From: Novosphingobium aerophilum
GTDB lineage: Bacteria > Pseudomonadota > Alphaproteobacteria > Sphingomonadales > Sphingomonadaceae
Length of the DNA stretch: 64,000 bases
Assembly (NCBI RefSeq): GCF_014230305.1
Contig: NZ_JACLAU010000005.1
Coordinates: 109,326-173,325 of the forward strand
Direction: 5' to 3'
Position 1 is the stretch's first letter. Every line of letters begins with the position of its first letter. Below, piece by piece: positions 25,208 through 33,524 of the stretch. A program made the position numbers and the translations under genes. Below the pieces are notes generated by a model, which did not search any database, was not told the origin of the DNA, and was given only the letters and a program-made list of their open reading frames with translations.

Positions 25208-25241
25208 GGCCCGGCCGCTCCCCTTTTCCGCAATGCCTGTT

Positions 25242-25267
25242 CGCGGTGTATGTCCGCGGTGTATGTC
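25242..25267. repeat. Tandem 13-bp direct repeat in divergent promoter
   Basis: CGCGGTGTATGTC occurs twice head to tail (25242-25254, 25255-25267) and runs into the operator-like sequence at 25262-25280, giving three GGTGT elements about 13-16 bp apart. The spacing could allow cooperative binding on successive faces of the helix. Confidence 0.7.
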
Positions 25268-25280
25268 CCACGGTGTCATA
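25262..25280. promoter_or_regulatory. Candidate LacI operator, YeiH/MFS divergent promoter
   Basis: TATGTCCCACGGTGTCATA is identical at 16 of 19 bases to 29470-29488 (TATGTCAAGCGGTGTCATA) in the receptor/sulfoquinovosidase promoter. The strong half CGGTGTCATA is constant. The simplest binder is the LacI protein encoded at 31556. Confidence 0.65.
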
Positions 25281-25366
25281 CCCTCTTCCCTTAGGCGCGC
25301 AACCGGCTAGTCTGCAAGCCGCAAGCACGGCCCGGGACGATCAGGGCAGGCACGCAGGGGAGAGCG

Positions 25367-26599
25367 ATGATGACCACCGGCCGAGCCGAAGGAGTGATGC
25401 GCGGGGCCGCGCTGGGGCTGGTCGTGCTGCTGTTCCTGGGCAATGCGCTGAACTACGTCGATCGGCAGGTGCTCTCGCTGCTCAAGCCCACGCTCGAGGC
25501 CGAGTTCGGCTGGACCGACGGCGATTACGGGCACCTCGGATCGTCCTTTCAGATCGCCGCCGCCGGCGTGCTCCTGTTCGTCGGCGTGTTCGTCGATCGG
25601 CTGGGCGTGCGGATCGCCTATGCCGTGGCGGTCGCGGTCTGGTCGGCCGCCGGAATGGCCCATGCCCTGGCCCAGACGGTGCAGCAGTTTGTCGCCGCGC
25701 GGGTGATCCTGGCCGCGGGGGAATCGGTCAGCACCCCGGCGGGGCTCAAGGCGGCGGCGCTCTACCTGCCCGCCAACGAACGCAACCTGGCGATCGGGCT
25801 GATCAACACCGCGCCCAACATCGGCGCGATCCTGACGCCGCTGCTGATCCCGCCCTTTGCCCTGGCCTTTGGCTGGAAAGCGGCCTTCGTCGTCACCGGA
25901 GCCCTCGGCTTCTTCTGGCTGATCGGCTGGCTGGCGGTCACGCGCAAGCTCGAGGTCGTCGGCAACGTGCCCGAACGGGCCCCGGTGGCCTGGGGCGAGC
26001 TCTTGTCCGACCGGCGGAGCTGGGCGGTGATCGGGGCCAAGTTCTGCACCGATGCGGTATGGTGGTTCGTGCTGTTCTGGATGCCCGACTTCTTCAATCG
26101 CGAATTCCACATGGGGCAGGGGCAGCTCGGCTGGCCGATCGCGATCATCTTCACCCTGGCGGCCCTGGGCGCGCTGACTTCGGGCGCGCTGTTCCCGCTG
26201 CTGCTGGGGCGCGGCTTCAACGTCAATGCCGCGCGCAAGACCTCGATGCTGTTCTATGCCCTGGTCGTGCTGGGGATGCCGCTGGCGCTGGTCACCGGCA
26301 GCCCCTGGATCGCGGCGGTGCTGATCGGGCTGGGCCTGTTCGCGCACCAGGGCTTCTCGACCAACATCTTCGGCATGACGGCCGACATCATCCCCGCCAC
26401 CCGCGTCGCCACGGTGATCGCACTCGGTGCTTTCGCCGGCAACCTGTCGGGCGCGGGGATCATCGAGCTGGCCGCCTGGTCGTTGCAGAACGGCCATGGC
26501 TACACCCCGATGTTCGCGATCTGCGGCAGCGCCTATCTGGTGGCGCTGGCGGTGATCCATCTGGTGGTTCCCCGCCTGGTCCCGGCCGTGGAGGCCTGA
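25367..26599 (+). CDS. MFS transporter, anion:cation symporter type; candidate sulfoquinovoside importer
   Basis: A 410-residue, 12-helix major facilitator protein of the hexuronate/ACS type: N-Y-V-D-R-Q-V-L-S after helix 1, D-R-x-G-V-R between helices 2 and 3, A-R-V-I-L-A-A-G-E-S, and W-W-F-V-L-F-W-M-P-D-F-F. It differs from the hexuronate-type MFS at 45947-47194. RBS GGGGAG precedes ATG 25367 (25370 also possible). It shares a divergent promoter with the YeiH gene and the operator-like sequence of the sulfoquinovose locus. Uptake of sulfoquinovosyl glycerol or sulfoquinovose across the inner membrane is inferred from context; the family commonly moves anionic sugars. Confidence 0.87.
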   Translation: MMTTGRAEGVMRGAALGLVVLLFLGNALNYVDRQVLSLLKPTLEAEFGWTDGDYGHLGSSFQIAAAGVLLFVGVFVDRLGVRIAYAVAVAVWSAAGMAHALAQTVQQFVAARVILAAGESVSTPAGLKAAALYLPANERNLAIGLINTAPNIGAILTPLLIPPFALAFGWKAAFVVTGALGFFWLIGWLAVTRKLEVVGNVPERAPVAWGELLSDRRSWAVIGAKFCTDAVWWFVLFWMPDFFNREFHMGQGQLGWPIAIIFTLAALGALTSGALFPLLLGRGFNVNAARKTSMLFYALVVLGMPLALVTGSPWIAAVLIGLGLFAHQGFSTNIFGMTADIIPATRVATVIALGAFAGNLSGAGIIELAAWSLQNGHGYTPMFAICGSAYLVALAVIHLVVPRLVPAVEA

Positions 26600-26845
26600 G
26601 GAGGCTCGTAGGCCTGGTCTGGGGGGGCTGGTCTGGCGGGCTGCTCCCTGCCGTCCTCCGTCCCCTTGCACCTGTCACCTGAAAACAAAGGGGATTGGGT
26701 CGATCGCAACACAAGCCTGGAACCCCCACCCCCATCCCCTCCCCAGGGGGGAGGGGAGCGAGACTGGCCCTGCCGCAGGCGGGGCTAGTCGCAGCGGGGA
26801 GGGGGCTCGACCTTCGCGTTGGCAAGCGGCCCAATCACCAAAGCA
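26600..26845. repeat. Intergenic stretch with CCCCTCCCC/GGGGAGGGG repeat
   Basis: Between convergent MFS and receptor genes. It includes CCCATCCCCTCCCC-AGG-GGGGAGGGGAGCG (about 26726-26756), another member of the REP-like family seen at 24035-24095, followed by a GC-rich tail with GCCGCAGGCGGGGC. No gene is evident. Confidence 0.6.
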
Positions 26846-26847
26846 AA

Positions 26848-26875
26848 AGGCCCCGCCACCGAGGTGGCGAGGCCC
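26848..26875 (-). terminator. Rho-independent terminator of the receptor gene
   Basis: Stem GGCCCCGCCACC / GGTGGCGAGGCC (11 of 12 pairs) with a T-rich tail TTTTGCTTT on the minus strand, 28 bp past the receptor stop. Confidence 0.8.
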
Positions 26876-26902
26876 TGCTCGATCACGGGTTGGGGCCCCG
26901 GA

Positions 26903-29341
26903 TCAGAAATTCACGCGGCCGATGATGCCCCAGTAGCGATCGGCATCGCGGGGGATCTGATAGCGGTAGGCGCCGCTCGGGCCGCCCGTGCTGATCGCCG
27001 CGATGTAGCTGGTGTCGAACAGGTTGCGCACGACGAAGCTCAGCTTGTAGCGGTCGTCCTGGTCCATCACCGTGATCCCGGCATTGACGATGCCATAGCC
27101 CGCGATGGTGGTCGCGTTGCGGATCACCGGATCGGGGGTCAGGAACAGGCTCTGGCGCGACTGGTAGGTGCCCTGGACGTTCAGGCCGATATCGATCGGA
27201 CCACCCAGGCGGATGCGGTAGTCGGCATTCAGGCTGCCCTTGAACTTCGGCGCGAAGGGCAGGGTGGTGCCGTTCGGGACGATGTCGTTCGGGGTGCGCA
27301 CCGGCGGCGGATTGAACTGGTCGATCTGGGCGTCGGTGTAGGCCGCGCCGCCGCTGAGGGTGAAGTCACGCGTCGGCCGGAAGGTCATGTCCATTTCGAA
27401 ACCGCGGGTCGAAACGGTGCCGGCATTGGTGAACCGCGCGATCGTGGCGGTCACTCCGCCGACGGTCAGCGTATCCGGGTTGTTGGCCTGGAAGTTGTGA
27501 TACTTGGCGTAGAAACCGGCCACGTTCACGGTCAGCTTGCCGCCCATGAACGAGTTCTTCAGACCCACTTCGAACGCGTCCGAGGTTTCCGGTTCCAGCG
27601 CCTTCAGCCCGGTCGGCTGGAGGTTGAAGAACAGGTTGAACGCCGGACCCTTGTAGCCGCGGGTGTAGGTGGCATAGCCCATGACCTCGCGGCTGAAGTC
27701 ATACTGCAGGCCGGCCCGGCCGGACACGTTGTTGGCCGAGGTGGCCGTGGTCAGCGGCACGCCGTTGGTCGAGGCGGCGGCGGCCGACTGGGCCGCGGTC
27801 GGCGCGGTGCCGGCGGCGACGAGCTCCAGGTACCGGTTCCACACGCCCGCATCGAACGGCGGCTGCGACGCGCCGTTGCCGGGGCTGGTGATGCGGATGA
27901 ACTTCTCGTCCAGCTGGTCGCGGGTGTAGCGCAGGCCGCCGATCAGGCGGAACGAGTCCGACACGTTCATCGTCGCCTGGGCGAAGAAGGCCAGGTTCTT
28001 GGCCGCGTTCGAATAGGTCGCCTGGCCGAAGGCCGTGGTCGACGGCGCGGCCAGCGGGCTGGAGCAGGGCGTCAGCACGCCGGTCGGCAGGGTGGCCCCG
28101 GCCGCCGCGGCGCACAGCGTGTTGTCACGCCGGAAGACGCGCTGGGTGAAGGTGTAGGCGTAGTAGGCGCCCGCGACGTAATCGATGAACTGCTTGCCCG
28201 GCGAGGCGATGCGCAGCTCCTGGCTGAAGCTCCAGCCGGTCTGCGGGCCGGTATCGTGCGACTGCGGCGCGCCGATGTAGGCCTGCGGATAGAAGTCGCC
28301 GTCGCGGATCTCGTTGTTGGCGAAGTTGCGATAGGCGGTGATCGAGGTCAGCGTGTGATCGCCGATGCCGGCATCGAGCTGGCCCGAGAAGCCATAGCCG
28401 GTCTCGATCGTGCGGGTGATCAGGTTCTGGTTGATCGTCCGCGAATCCTTGCCACGCAGCGCGGGCAGGACGGTCTGGATCAGCGCCAGGTTGGTGGTGT
28501 TGACCGCCCCCGGCGTGGCCGAGGTGGACGCGAACAGCGGCGGCCCGCCGATCACGTCGGCGCAGCAATCGTCGTCATTCTTGTGGTAGTCGCCGATCAG
28601 GGTGAACTTGGCGTTCTCGCCCAGGTCGGCCTGGAGGATGGAGCGGATGCCCCAGTGCTCGAAGCCGTTGACGCGACGGTTCACGTTGGGGGCGACGTTG
28701 AAGATGTTGCCGTCATACTTGTTGTAGAAGACGGTGGTGCGCGACCGCACGGTCGGGCTGAGCGGCAGATCGACCGAGCCGCGGGCGCGGAACTCGTTGC
28801 CGTTGCCGCCGAAGAAGGCGACTTCGCCATTGCCGCCGACCGTGTCGCCCGGCATCACCGAAACGATGTTGATCACGCCGGCGCTGGCGTTGCGGCCGAA
28901 CAGCGTGCCCTGCGGACCGCGCAGCACTTCCAGGCGGGCCACGTCGGCCAGGTCGCTGAAGGCTTCCGCGGCGCGGCTCAGCACGACGCCGTCGAGCACG
29001 GTCGACACCGACGGCTCGACCGCGATCGAGAACGAGGTGGTGCCAAGCCCGCGCAGGAACAGGGTCTGGTTGAGCGAGGTGCCCGCCTTGACGAAGTTGA
29101 GCGAGGGGACCAGCGCGGTCACACCTTCGAGGCTGGAGCGCGAGGCGTTGCTCACAGCTTCGCCCGAGACCACCGAAATGGCCACCGGAACGTCCTGCAG
29201 GCGTTCGGTGCGGAGCTGGGCGGTGACGACGATCTCGCCGATCTCCGGCGCGTCGGCGGCGGCTTGGGGCGCCTGCTGCGCCAGCACCGGGCTGGCGGCC
29301 AGCGCCAAGGCCGCAACAGAGCTGTAAAGCACGAATTTCAT
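26903..29341 (-). CDS. TonB-dependent receptor (sulfoquinovose locus)
   Basis: An 812-residue outer-membrane receptor. Signal peptide of ~21 residues (ending V-L-A-Q), TonB-box-like E-I-V-V-T-A-Q, plug domain with V-E-V-L-R-G-P-Q-G-T-L-F-G-R-N-A-S-A-G-V-I-N, and a beta-barrel ending I-G-R-V-N-F. No N-terminal sensor domain. GGGAGGAA stands before the ATG. It is divergent from the sulfoquinovosidase gene across ~200 bp holding an operator-like sequence shared with the YeiH/MFS promoter, which makes it the likely outer-membrane gate for sulfoquinovosyl glycerol or related sulfolipid fragments. Substrate is inference. Confidence 0.93.
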   Translation of the reverse strand: MKFVLYSSVAALALAASPVLAQQAPQAAADAPEIGEIVVTAQLRTERLQDVPVAISVVSGEAVSNASRSSLEGVTALVPSLNFVKAGTSLNQTLFLRGLGTTSFSIAVEPSVSTVLDGVVLSRAAEAFSDLADVARLEVLRGPQGTLFGRNASAGVINIVSVMPGDTVGGNGEVAFFGGNGNEFRARGSVDLPLSPTVRSRTTVFYNKYDGNIFNVAPNVNRRVNGFEHWGIRSILQADLGENAKFTLIGDYHKNDDDCCADVIGGPPLFASTSATPGAVNTTNLALIQTVLPALRGKDSRTINQNLITRTIETGYGFSGQLDAGIGDHTLTSITAYRNFANNEIRDGDFYPQAYIGAPQSHDTGPQTGWSFSQELRIASPGKQFIDYVAGAYYAYTFTQRVFRRDNTLCAAAAGATLPTGVLTPCSSPLAAPSTTAFGQATYSNAAKNLAFFAQATMNVSDSFRLIGGLRYTRDQLDEKFIRITSPGNGASQPPFDAGVWNRYLELVAAGTAPTAAQSAAAASTNGVPLTTATSANNVSGRAGLQYDFSREVMGYATYTRGYKGPAFNLFFNLQPTGLKALEPETSDAFEVGLKNSFMGGKLTVNVAGFYAKYHNFQANNPDTLTVGGVTATIARFTNAGTVSTRGFEMDMTFRPTRDFTLSGGAAYTDAQIDQFNPPPVRTPNDIVPNGTTLPFAPKFKGSLNADYRIRLGGPIDIGLNVQGTYQSRQSLFLTPDPVIRNATTIAGYGIVNAGITVMDQDDRYKLSFVVRNLFDTSYIAAISTGGPSGAYRYQIPRDADRYWGIIGRVNF

Positions 29342-29469
29342 GTGAATTCCTCCCACACTTCGGACCGGCGAAGGCCCCCTGCGTCGGGGCGCCCTTACCG
29401 TGGCTTGATCCGCATGACAAAGCATAAGCGGTGCCACTTCTAGTCCTTGATCTGCTTTGGAGCGGCCGA

Positions 29470-29488
29470 TATGTCAAGCGGTGTCATA
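29470..29488. promoter_or_regulatory. Candidate LacI operator, receptor/sulfoquinovosidase divergent promoter
   Basis: TATGTCAAGCGGTGTCATA, 16 of 19 bases identical to 25262-25280. It lies 62 bp from the sulfoquinovosidase start and 129 bp from the receptor start. Confidence 0.65.
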
Positions 29489-29549
29489 CAACAGGCGGCA
29501 GGGTGTGGCATGGCTGCATCGCATGGCCGCGAGATGGGGCGGATCGGGC

Positions 29550-31559
29550 GTGAAAACGGGTTTTGTGCCGCTGGATGACGGGTTCGAGCTGCGATTCGCG
29601 GGGCTCACCGTGTTGCGTCACAGCGCGGCCTGTCCTGCGGTGTCGGTCGCGCGCGGCGAGCCGGACATCACGATGTATCGCGGCAACTACCGCATCGCCG
29701 ACGCGCCGCGCGAACGCAGTGCACCCGGCTCATGGCAGCGCGATGGCGAAGGCGTGGTGCTTGGCGATGCGGCCGGCCCGGTCGCCCGGCTGGCGCTCGA
29801 CGGCAACCGGCTGGTGGTCACTGCACTGCGGCCCGGCGATGACCGGTTGTGGGTCCGCTTCCACGCCGATCCGGGCGAGACGGTGTGGGGCGGCGGGGAG
29901 CAGATGAGCTATCTGGCCGTCAACGGCCGGCGCTTTCCGATCTGGACCAGCGAGCCCGGGGTCGGCCGCGACAAGTCGACCGAGCTGACTCGGATCATGG
30001 ACGCCGAAGGGATGGCCGGCGGCGATTACTGGACCACCAATTACCCGCAGCCGACCTTCCTGACCTCGCGCTGGCTGGCGGTTCACCTGGATGCCAATTG
30101 CTACAGCGTGCTCGATTTCTCCGACCCCGCCTGCCACGGGGTTGAGGCCTGGGCAGGGGAAGCGGCGTTCGAGCTGTTCGCCGACACGGGGCCGATCGGT
30201 CTGGTCGGGCAGTTGTCGTCCCGCTTCGGTCGGCAACCGCCCCTGCCGGACTGGGCCATCGGCGGGGCCATCGTCGGGCTCAAGGCGGGTCTCGACAGTT
30301 TCGAGCGGCTCGAAGGTTTCCTTGCGGCCGGCACCGTGGTGACCGGGCTGTGGTGCGAGGATTGGGCCGGGGTCCGCCAGACCAGCTTCGGGCGGCGGCT
30401 GTTCTGGGACTGGCACATCAGTGACCGCAGCCGCGCGCGTTACCCCGATCTGGCCGCCCGGATCGCCGCGCTGAAGGCGCGGGGCATCCGGTTCCTGGCC
30501 TATGCCAATCCCTACCTGTGCAACGATGGCGATCTGTTCGCGGAAGGGGTGGCCGGCGGGCACTTCGCGCTCAGGCAGGACAGCGACGAGGTCTATCTGG
30601 TCGACTTCGGCGAGTTCGATTGCGGCGTGGTCGATTTCACCCGGCCCGAAACCCGCGCCTGGTTTGCCGAGCGGGTGCTGGGCCAGGAGATGCTCGATCA
30701 GGGCATGGCTGGCTGGATGGCCGATTTCGGCGAATACCTGCCGACCGACGTGCGCCTGGCCGATGGGTCCGACCCGATGGAGGCGCACAACCGCTGGCCG
30801 GTGCTGTGGGCCGAGGTCAACGCCATGGCGCTGGCCAGCCGCGGCCAGACCGGCGAGGCGGTGTTCTTCATGCGCGCCGGCTTTTCCGGGGTCGGGGCCC
30901 ATTGCCCGATGCTGTGGGCGGGCGACCAGTCGGTGGACTTCACCCGGCATGACGGGATCGGCACGGTGATCACCGGCGCGCTCTCGGCCGGGCTGGTGGG
31001 CAATGCCTACAGCCATTCGGACTGCGGCGGCTACACCTCGCTTCACGGCAATGTCCGCACCGCTGAACTGCTGCGCCGCTGGGCCGAGCTGGCCGCCTTC
31101 GCGCCGATGATGCGCAGCCACGAGGGCAACCGCCCCGATGACAACCTGCAGTACGATTCCGATCCCGACCTGCTGGCCTGTTTCGCCCGGTGGAGCCGGG
31201 TCCATGCCGCCCTGGCGCCCTATGTCCGGCACCTGAGCGACGAGGCGGCCGAGACCGGGCTGCCGCTGCAGCGCCCGCTGTTCCTCCACTATCCGGACGA
31301 CCCCGCGCTGTTCGCAGTGCAGGACCAGTACCTCTACGGTGCCGACCTACTGGTCGCGCCCGTGATCGAGGCTGGTCAGACCGAGCGCAGGGTCGTTCTG
31401 CCGGGGGAAGGCGCCTGGCGACATGTGTGGACGGGCGCGGACTACCCGGCCGGGACTCACACCGTGGCCGCGCCGTTCGATGCGCCGCCGGTGTTCTATC
31501 GCCCGGACAGCCGTTTTGCGGCGCTGTTCGCGGGCCTGGCGGGAGCCCTGGCGGGATGA
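29550..31559 (+). CDS. smoI: Sulfoquinovosidase (GH31, KERWY type)
   Basis: A ~669-residue GH31 retaining alpha-glycosidase that hydrolyses alpha-sulfoquinovosides such as sulfoquinovosyl glycerol. Aligned by eye with E. coli YihQ it keeps M-Y-R-G-N-Y, W-G-G-G-E-Q, the nucleophile in W-M-A-D-F-G-E (D392), the acid/base in W-A-G-D-Q (D459) and E-G-N-R-P-D-D-N. The five sulfonate-binding positions read K245, E270, R283, W286, Y495, i.e. the KERWY variant I recall from the Agrobacterium enzyme rather than YihQ's QQRWY. No signal peptide, so it acts in the cytoplasm after uptake. GTG 29550 fits the homologue length; ATG 29523 is an alternative and both have weak RBS. Its stop overlaps the LacI gene by 4 bp. 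Confidence 0.93.
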   Translation: MKTGFVPLDDGFELRFAGLTVLRHSAACPAVSVARGEPDITMYRGNYRIADAPRERSAPGSWQRDGEGVVLGDAAGPVARLALDGNRLVVTALRPGDDRLWVRFHADPGETVWGGGEQMSYLAVNGRRFPIWTSEPGVGRDKSTELTRIMDAEGMAGGDYWTTNYPQPTFLTSRWLAVHLDANCYSVLDFSDPACHGVEAWAGEAAFELFADTGPIGLVGQLSSRFGRQPPLPDWAIGGAIVGLKAGLDSFERLEGFLAAGTVVTGLWCEDWAGVRQTSFGRRLFWDWHISDRSRARYPDLAARIAALKARGIRFLAYANPYLCNDGDLFAEGVAGGHFALRQDSDEVYLVDFGEFDCGVVDFTRPETRAWFAERVLGQEMLDQGMAGWMADFGEYLPTDVRLADGSDPMEAHNRWPVLWAEVNAMALASRGQTGEAVFFMRAGFSGVGAHCPMLWAGDQSVDFTRHDGIGTVITGALSAGLVGNAYSHSDCGGYTSLHGNVRTAELLRRWAELAAFAPMMRSHEGNRPDDNLQYDSDPDLLACFARWSRVHAALAPYVRHLSDEAAETGLPLQRPLFLHYPDDPALFAVQDQYLYGADLLVAPVIEAGQTERRVVLPGEGAWRHVWTGADYPAGTHTVAAPFDAPPVFYRPDSRFAALFAGLAGALAG

Positions 31560-32569
31560 GCGAGCGCGCCAACATCCGCGACGTCGCGGCGCGCGCCGGC
31601 GTGGCGGTGAAGACCGTCAGCCGGGTGCTCAACGGCCATCCCTACGTCAGCGCAGATACGAAGGCCCGGGTCGAAGCGGCCATGGCCTCGCTGGAATTCC
31701 GGCCCAGCGTGGCGGCCCGGATCCTCTCCGGGGCCAAGTCCAACCAGATCGCCCTGATCTATGACAATCACAGCCCTTACTACATGTTCCAGATCCAGAC
31801 CGGCTGCTGGGACCTGTGCCGCGAGAAGGGCGTGCGCCTGCTCGCCCAGCCGGTGGACGTCGCCGATCCGTTGGTGGGCGAGCAGGTGCGGGAGCTGGTC
31901 AGCGAGAGTCATGTCGACGGGATTGTCCTGTCCTCGCCGGTGACCGATTGCGAAGCGGTGCTCAAGGCGCTCGACGCGATGGACATCCCGTTCGTGCGGA
32001 TCTCGCCGGGGACCAATCACGCCCTGACCAGCTCGGTGTTCATGGACGATGCCCAGGCGGCGGATGACATGACCTCGCACCTGATCAACCTCGGGCACCG
32101 GCGCATCGGGTTCATCAAGGGCCATCCCAATCACATGGCCTCGGACGACCGTCTGTTCGGCTATCGCCGCGCGCTCGACCGGGCGGGGATCGCGTTCGAG
32201 CCAGCGCTGGTCTGCGACGGCGAGTTCGATTTCGATTCCGGGGTCCGGGCGGGGCGGATGCTGCTTGATCTCGCCGCGCCGCCCACCGCGATCTTCGCCG
32301 CCAACGACGACATGGCCGCCGGGGTCCTGGCCGTGGCGCACGATCGCGGCATCGCCGTCCCGGCGCGGCTGTCGGTCGCCGGGTTCGACGATACCACGCT
32401 CGCCCGCACGGTCTGGCCGCCGCTGACCACGATCCACCAACCCATGGCCGAACTGGCCCGCACCGCCACGGCCATCCTCATCGAGGGCGGCGAAATCTGT
32501 CACCGGCGTCTGCCCCATACCCTTGTCGAGCGCGGCTCCGTCGCGCCGCCTTTCAGGAACCCTGCATGA
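31556..32569 (+). CDS. LacI-family transcriptional regulator of the sulfoquinovose locus
   Basis: A 337-residue LacI/GalR protein with the N-terminal helix-turn-helix I-R-D-V-A-A-R-A-G-V-A-V-K-T-V-S-R-V-L-N, hinge V-A-A-R-I-L-S-G, and a periplasmic-binding-protein-like sensor domain (G-I-V-L-S-S-P, H-R-R-I-G-F-I-K-G, F-A-A-N-D-D-M-A-A-G). It overlaps the genes on both sides by 4 bp, so it is made together with the pathway enzymes. A likely role is repression of the locus, relieved by sulfoquinovose or a derived sugar. Candidate operators are the CGGTGTCATA-containing sites at 25262 and 29470, with a half site at 34690. Confidence 0.92.
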   Translation: MSERANIRDVAARAGVAVKTVSRVLNGHPYVSADTKARVEAAMASLEFRPSVAARILSGAKSNQIALIYDNHSPYYMFQIQTGCWDLCREKGVRLLAQPVDVADPLVGEQVRELVSESHVDGIVLSSPVTDCEAVLKALDAMDIPFVRISPGTNHALTSSVFMDDAQAADDMTSHLINLGHRRIGFIKGHPNHMASDDRLFGYRRALDRAGIAFEPALVCDGEFDFDSGVRAGRMLLDLAAPPTAIFAANDDMAAGVLAVAHDRGIAVPARLSVAGFDDTTLARTVWPPLTTIHQPMAELARTATAILIEGGEICHRRLPHTLVERGSVAPPFRNPA

Positions 32570-33480
32570 GCGAACTTCCTCTTCCCCCCGCCACCCGCCA
32601 GCTCGGCGGTGGCGATATTGCCGTTTCCCCGATCGCCTGGGGCATGTGGCGTCTGGCCGAGAACGGCCGCACCGCCCGCGAGGCGGCGGCGCTGGTCCAT
32701 GCCGCGCTCGACGCGGGGATCACCTTCCTCGACACGGCCGACATCTACGGCTTCGACGGCGCAGCCGGGTTCGGCGATGCCGAGGCCTTGCTGGGTGAGG
32801 TGATCGCCGCCGAGCCCGGCCTGCGCGATCGCATGGTCCTGGCGACCAAGGGCGGTATCCTGCCCCCGCTGCCCTATGACCAGGGTGAGGCCTATCTGCG
32901 CCTGGCAATCGACAATTCGCTACGCCGGCTGCGGGTGGAGCAGGTCGACCTGTGGCAGGTCCATCGTCCCGACATTCTTGCCCATCCGCAGGAGGTGGCC
33001 CGCGTGCTCGATGATGCGGTGGCCGCGGGCAAGATCCGCAAGCTCGGCGTGTCCAATTTCACCATCCACCAGACGGCCGCGCTGCAGCACTTCCTTGGCC
33101 GTCCGCTGGTCTCGACCCAGCCCGAGATCAGCCCGCTGCGGATCACCTGCTTCGAGAACGGCGAACTGGACCAGGCGATGACCATGGGCCTGACCCCGCT
33201 GGCCTGGTCCCCGCTGGGCGGCGGGCGTCTGGCCCAGCCGACCACCCCGCGCGAGCAGGCGGTCGCCGCCGAGCTCGACCGGATCGGGACGGCGCAGGGC
33301 GTGTCGCGGACGGTTGCGGCCTATGCCTGGCTGATGGCCCATCCGGCAGGGATCGTCCCGATCATCGGTTCGCAGCAGCCCGAGCGCATCGCCGAAGGCA
33401 TGCAGGCCCTGACCGTCCGCTGGACCCGGCAGGACTGGTACGCGGTGCTGGTCGCCGCGCGGGGCGAGCGGCTGCCCTGA
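32566..33480 (+). CDS. smoB: Aldo-keto reductase, candidate 6-dehydroglucose reductase SmoB
   Basis: A 304-residue aldo-keto reductase: P-I-A-W-G-M-W-R-L near the start, catalytic D-T-A-D-I-Y-G (Asp, Tyr), the Lys in A-T-K-G-G, the His in W-Q-V-H-R-P-D, K-L-G-V-S-N-F and a C-terminal N(D)PH segment P-I-I-G-S-Q-Q-P-E-R-I. In the sulfo-SMO pathway SmoB reduces 6-oxo-glucose, made by the SQ monooxygenase, to glucose. Its position directly before the monooxygenase and after the sulfoquinovosidase/regulator supports the same job. ATG overlaps the LacI stop (ATGA). Confidence 0.82.
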   Translation: MSELPLPPATRQLGGGDIAVSPIAWGMWRLAENGRTAREAAALVHAALDAGITFLDTADIYGFDGAAGFGDAEALLGEVIAAEPGLRDRMVLATKGGILPPLPYDQGEAYLRLAIDNSLRRLRVEQVDLWQVHRPDILAHPQEVARVLDDAVAAGKIRKLGVSNFTIHQTAALQHFLGRPLVSTQPEISPLRITCFENGELDQAMTMGLTPLAWSPLGGGRLAQPTTPREQAVAAELDRIGTAQGVSRTVAAYAWLMAHPAGIVPIIGSQQPERIAEGMQALTVRWTRQDWYAVLVAARGERLP

Positions 33481-33524
33481 ACCCGCGGGCCGAGCATTCG
33501 CCGATAGACGAAGGAGAGGTAACG

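Noticed and set aside
25367..26599. MFS protein as the glucuronate importer
   Set aside because: A separate ExuT-type MFS is in the manD operon, and this one shares the operator of the sulfoquinovose locus. Glucuronate transport cannot be excluded but is less likely.
26819..29443. Long plus-strand open frame opposite the TonB receptor
   Set aside because: Composition is low-complexity (Arg, Gly, Ala, Val, Asp) and the opposite strand encodes a complete receptor with signal peptide and plug motifs.
29550..31559. GH31 protein as ordinary alpha-glucosidase or alpha-xylosidase
   Set aside because: The K/E/R/W/Y sulfonate-binding residues and the YihQ-like M-Y-R-G-N and T-S-F-G-R-R-L segments argue for sulfoquinovosidase.
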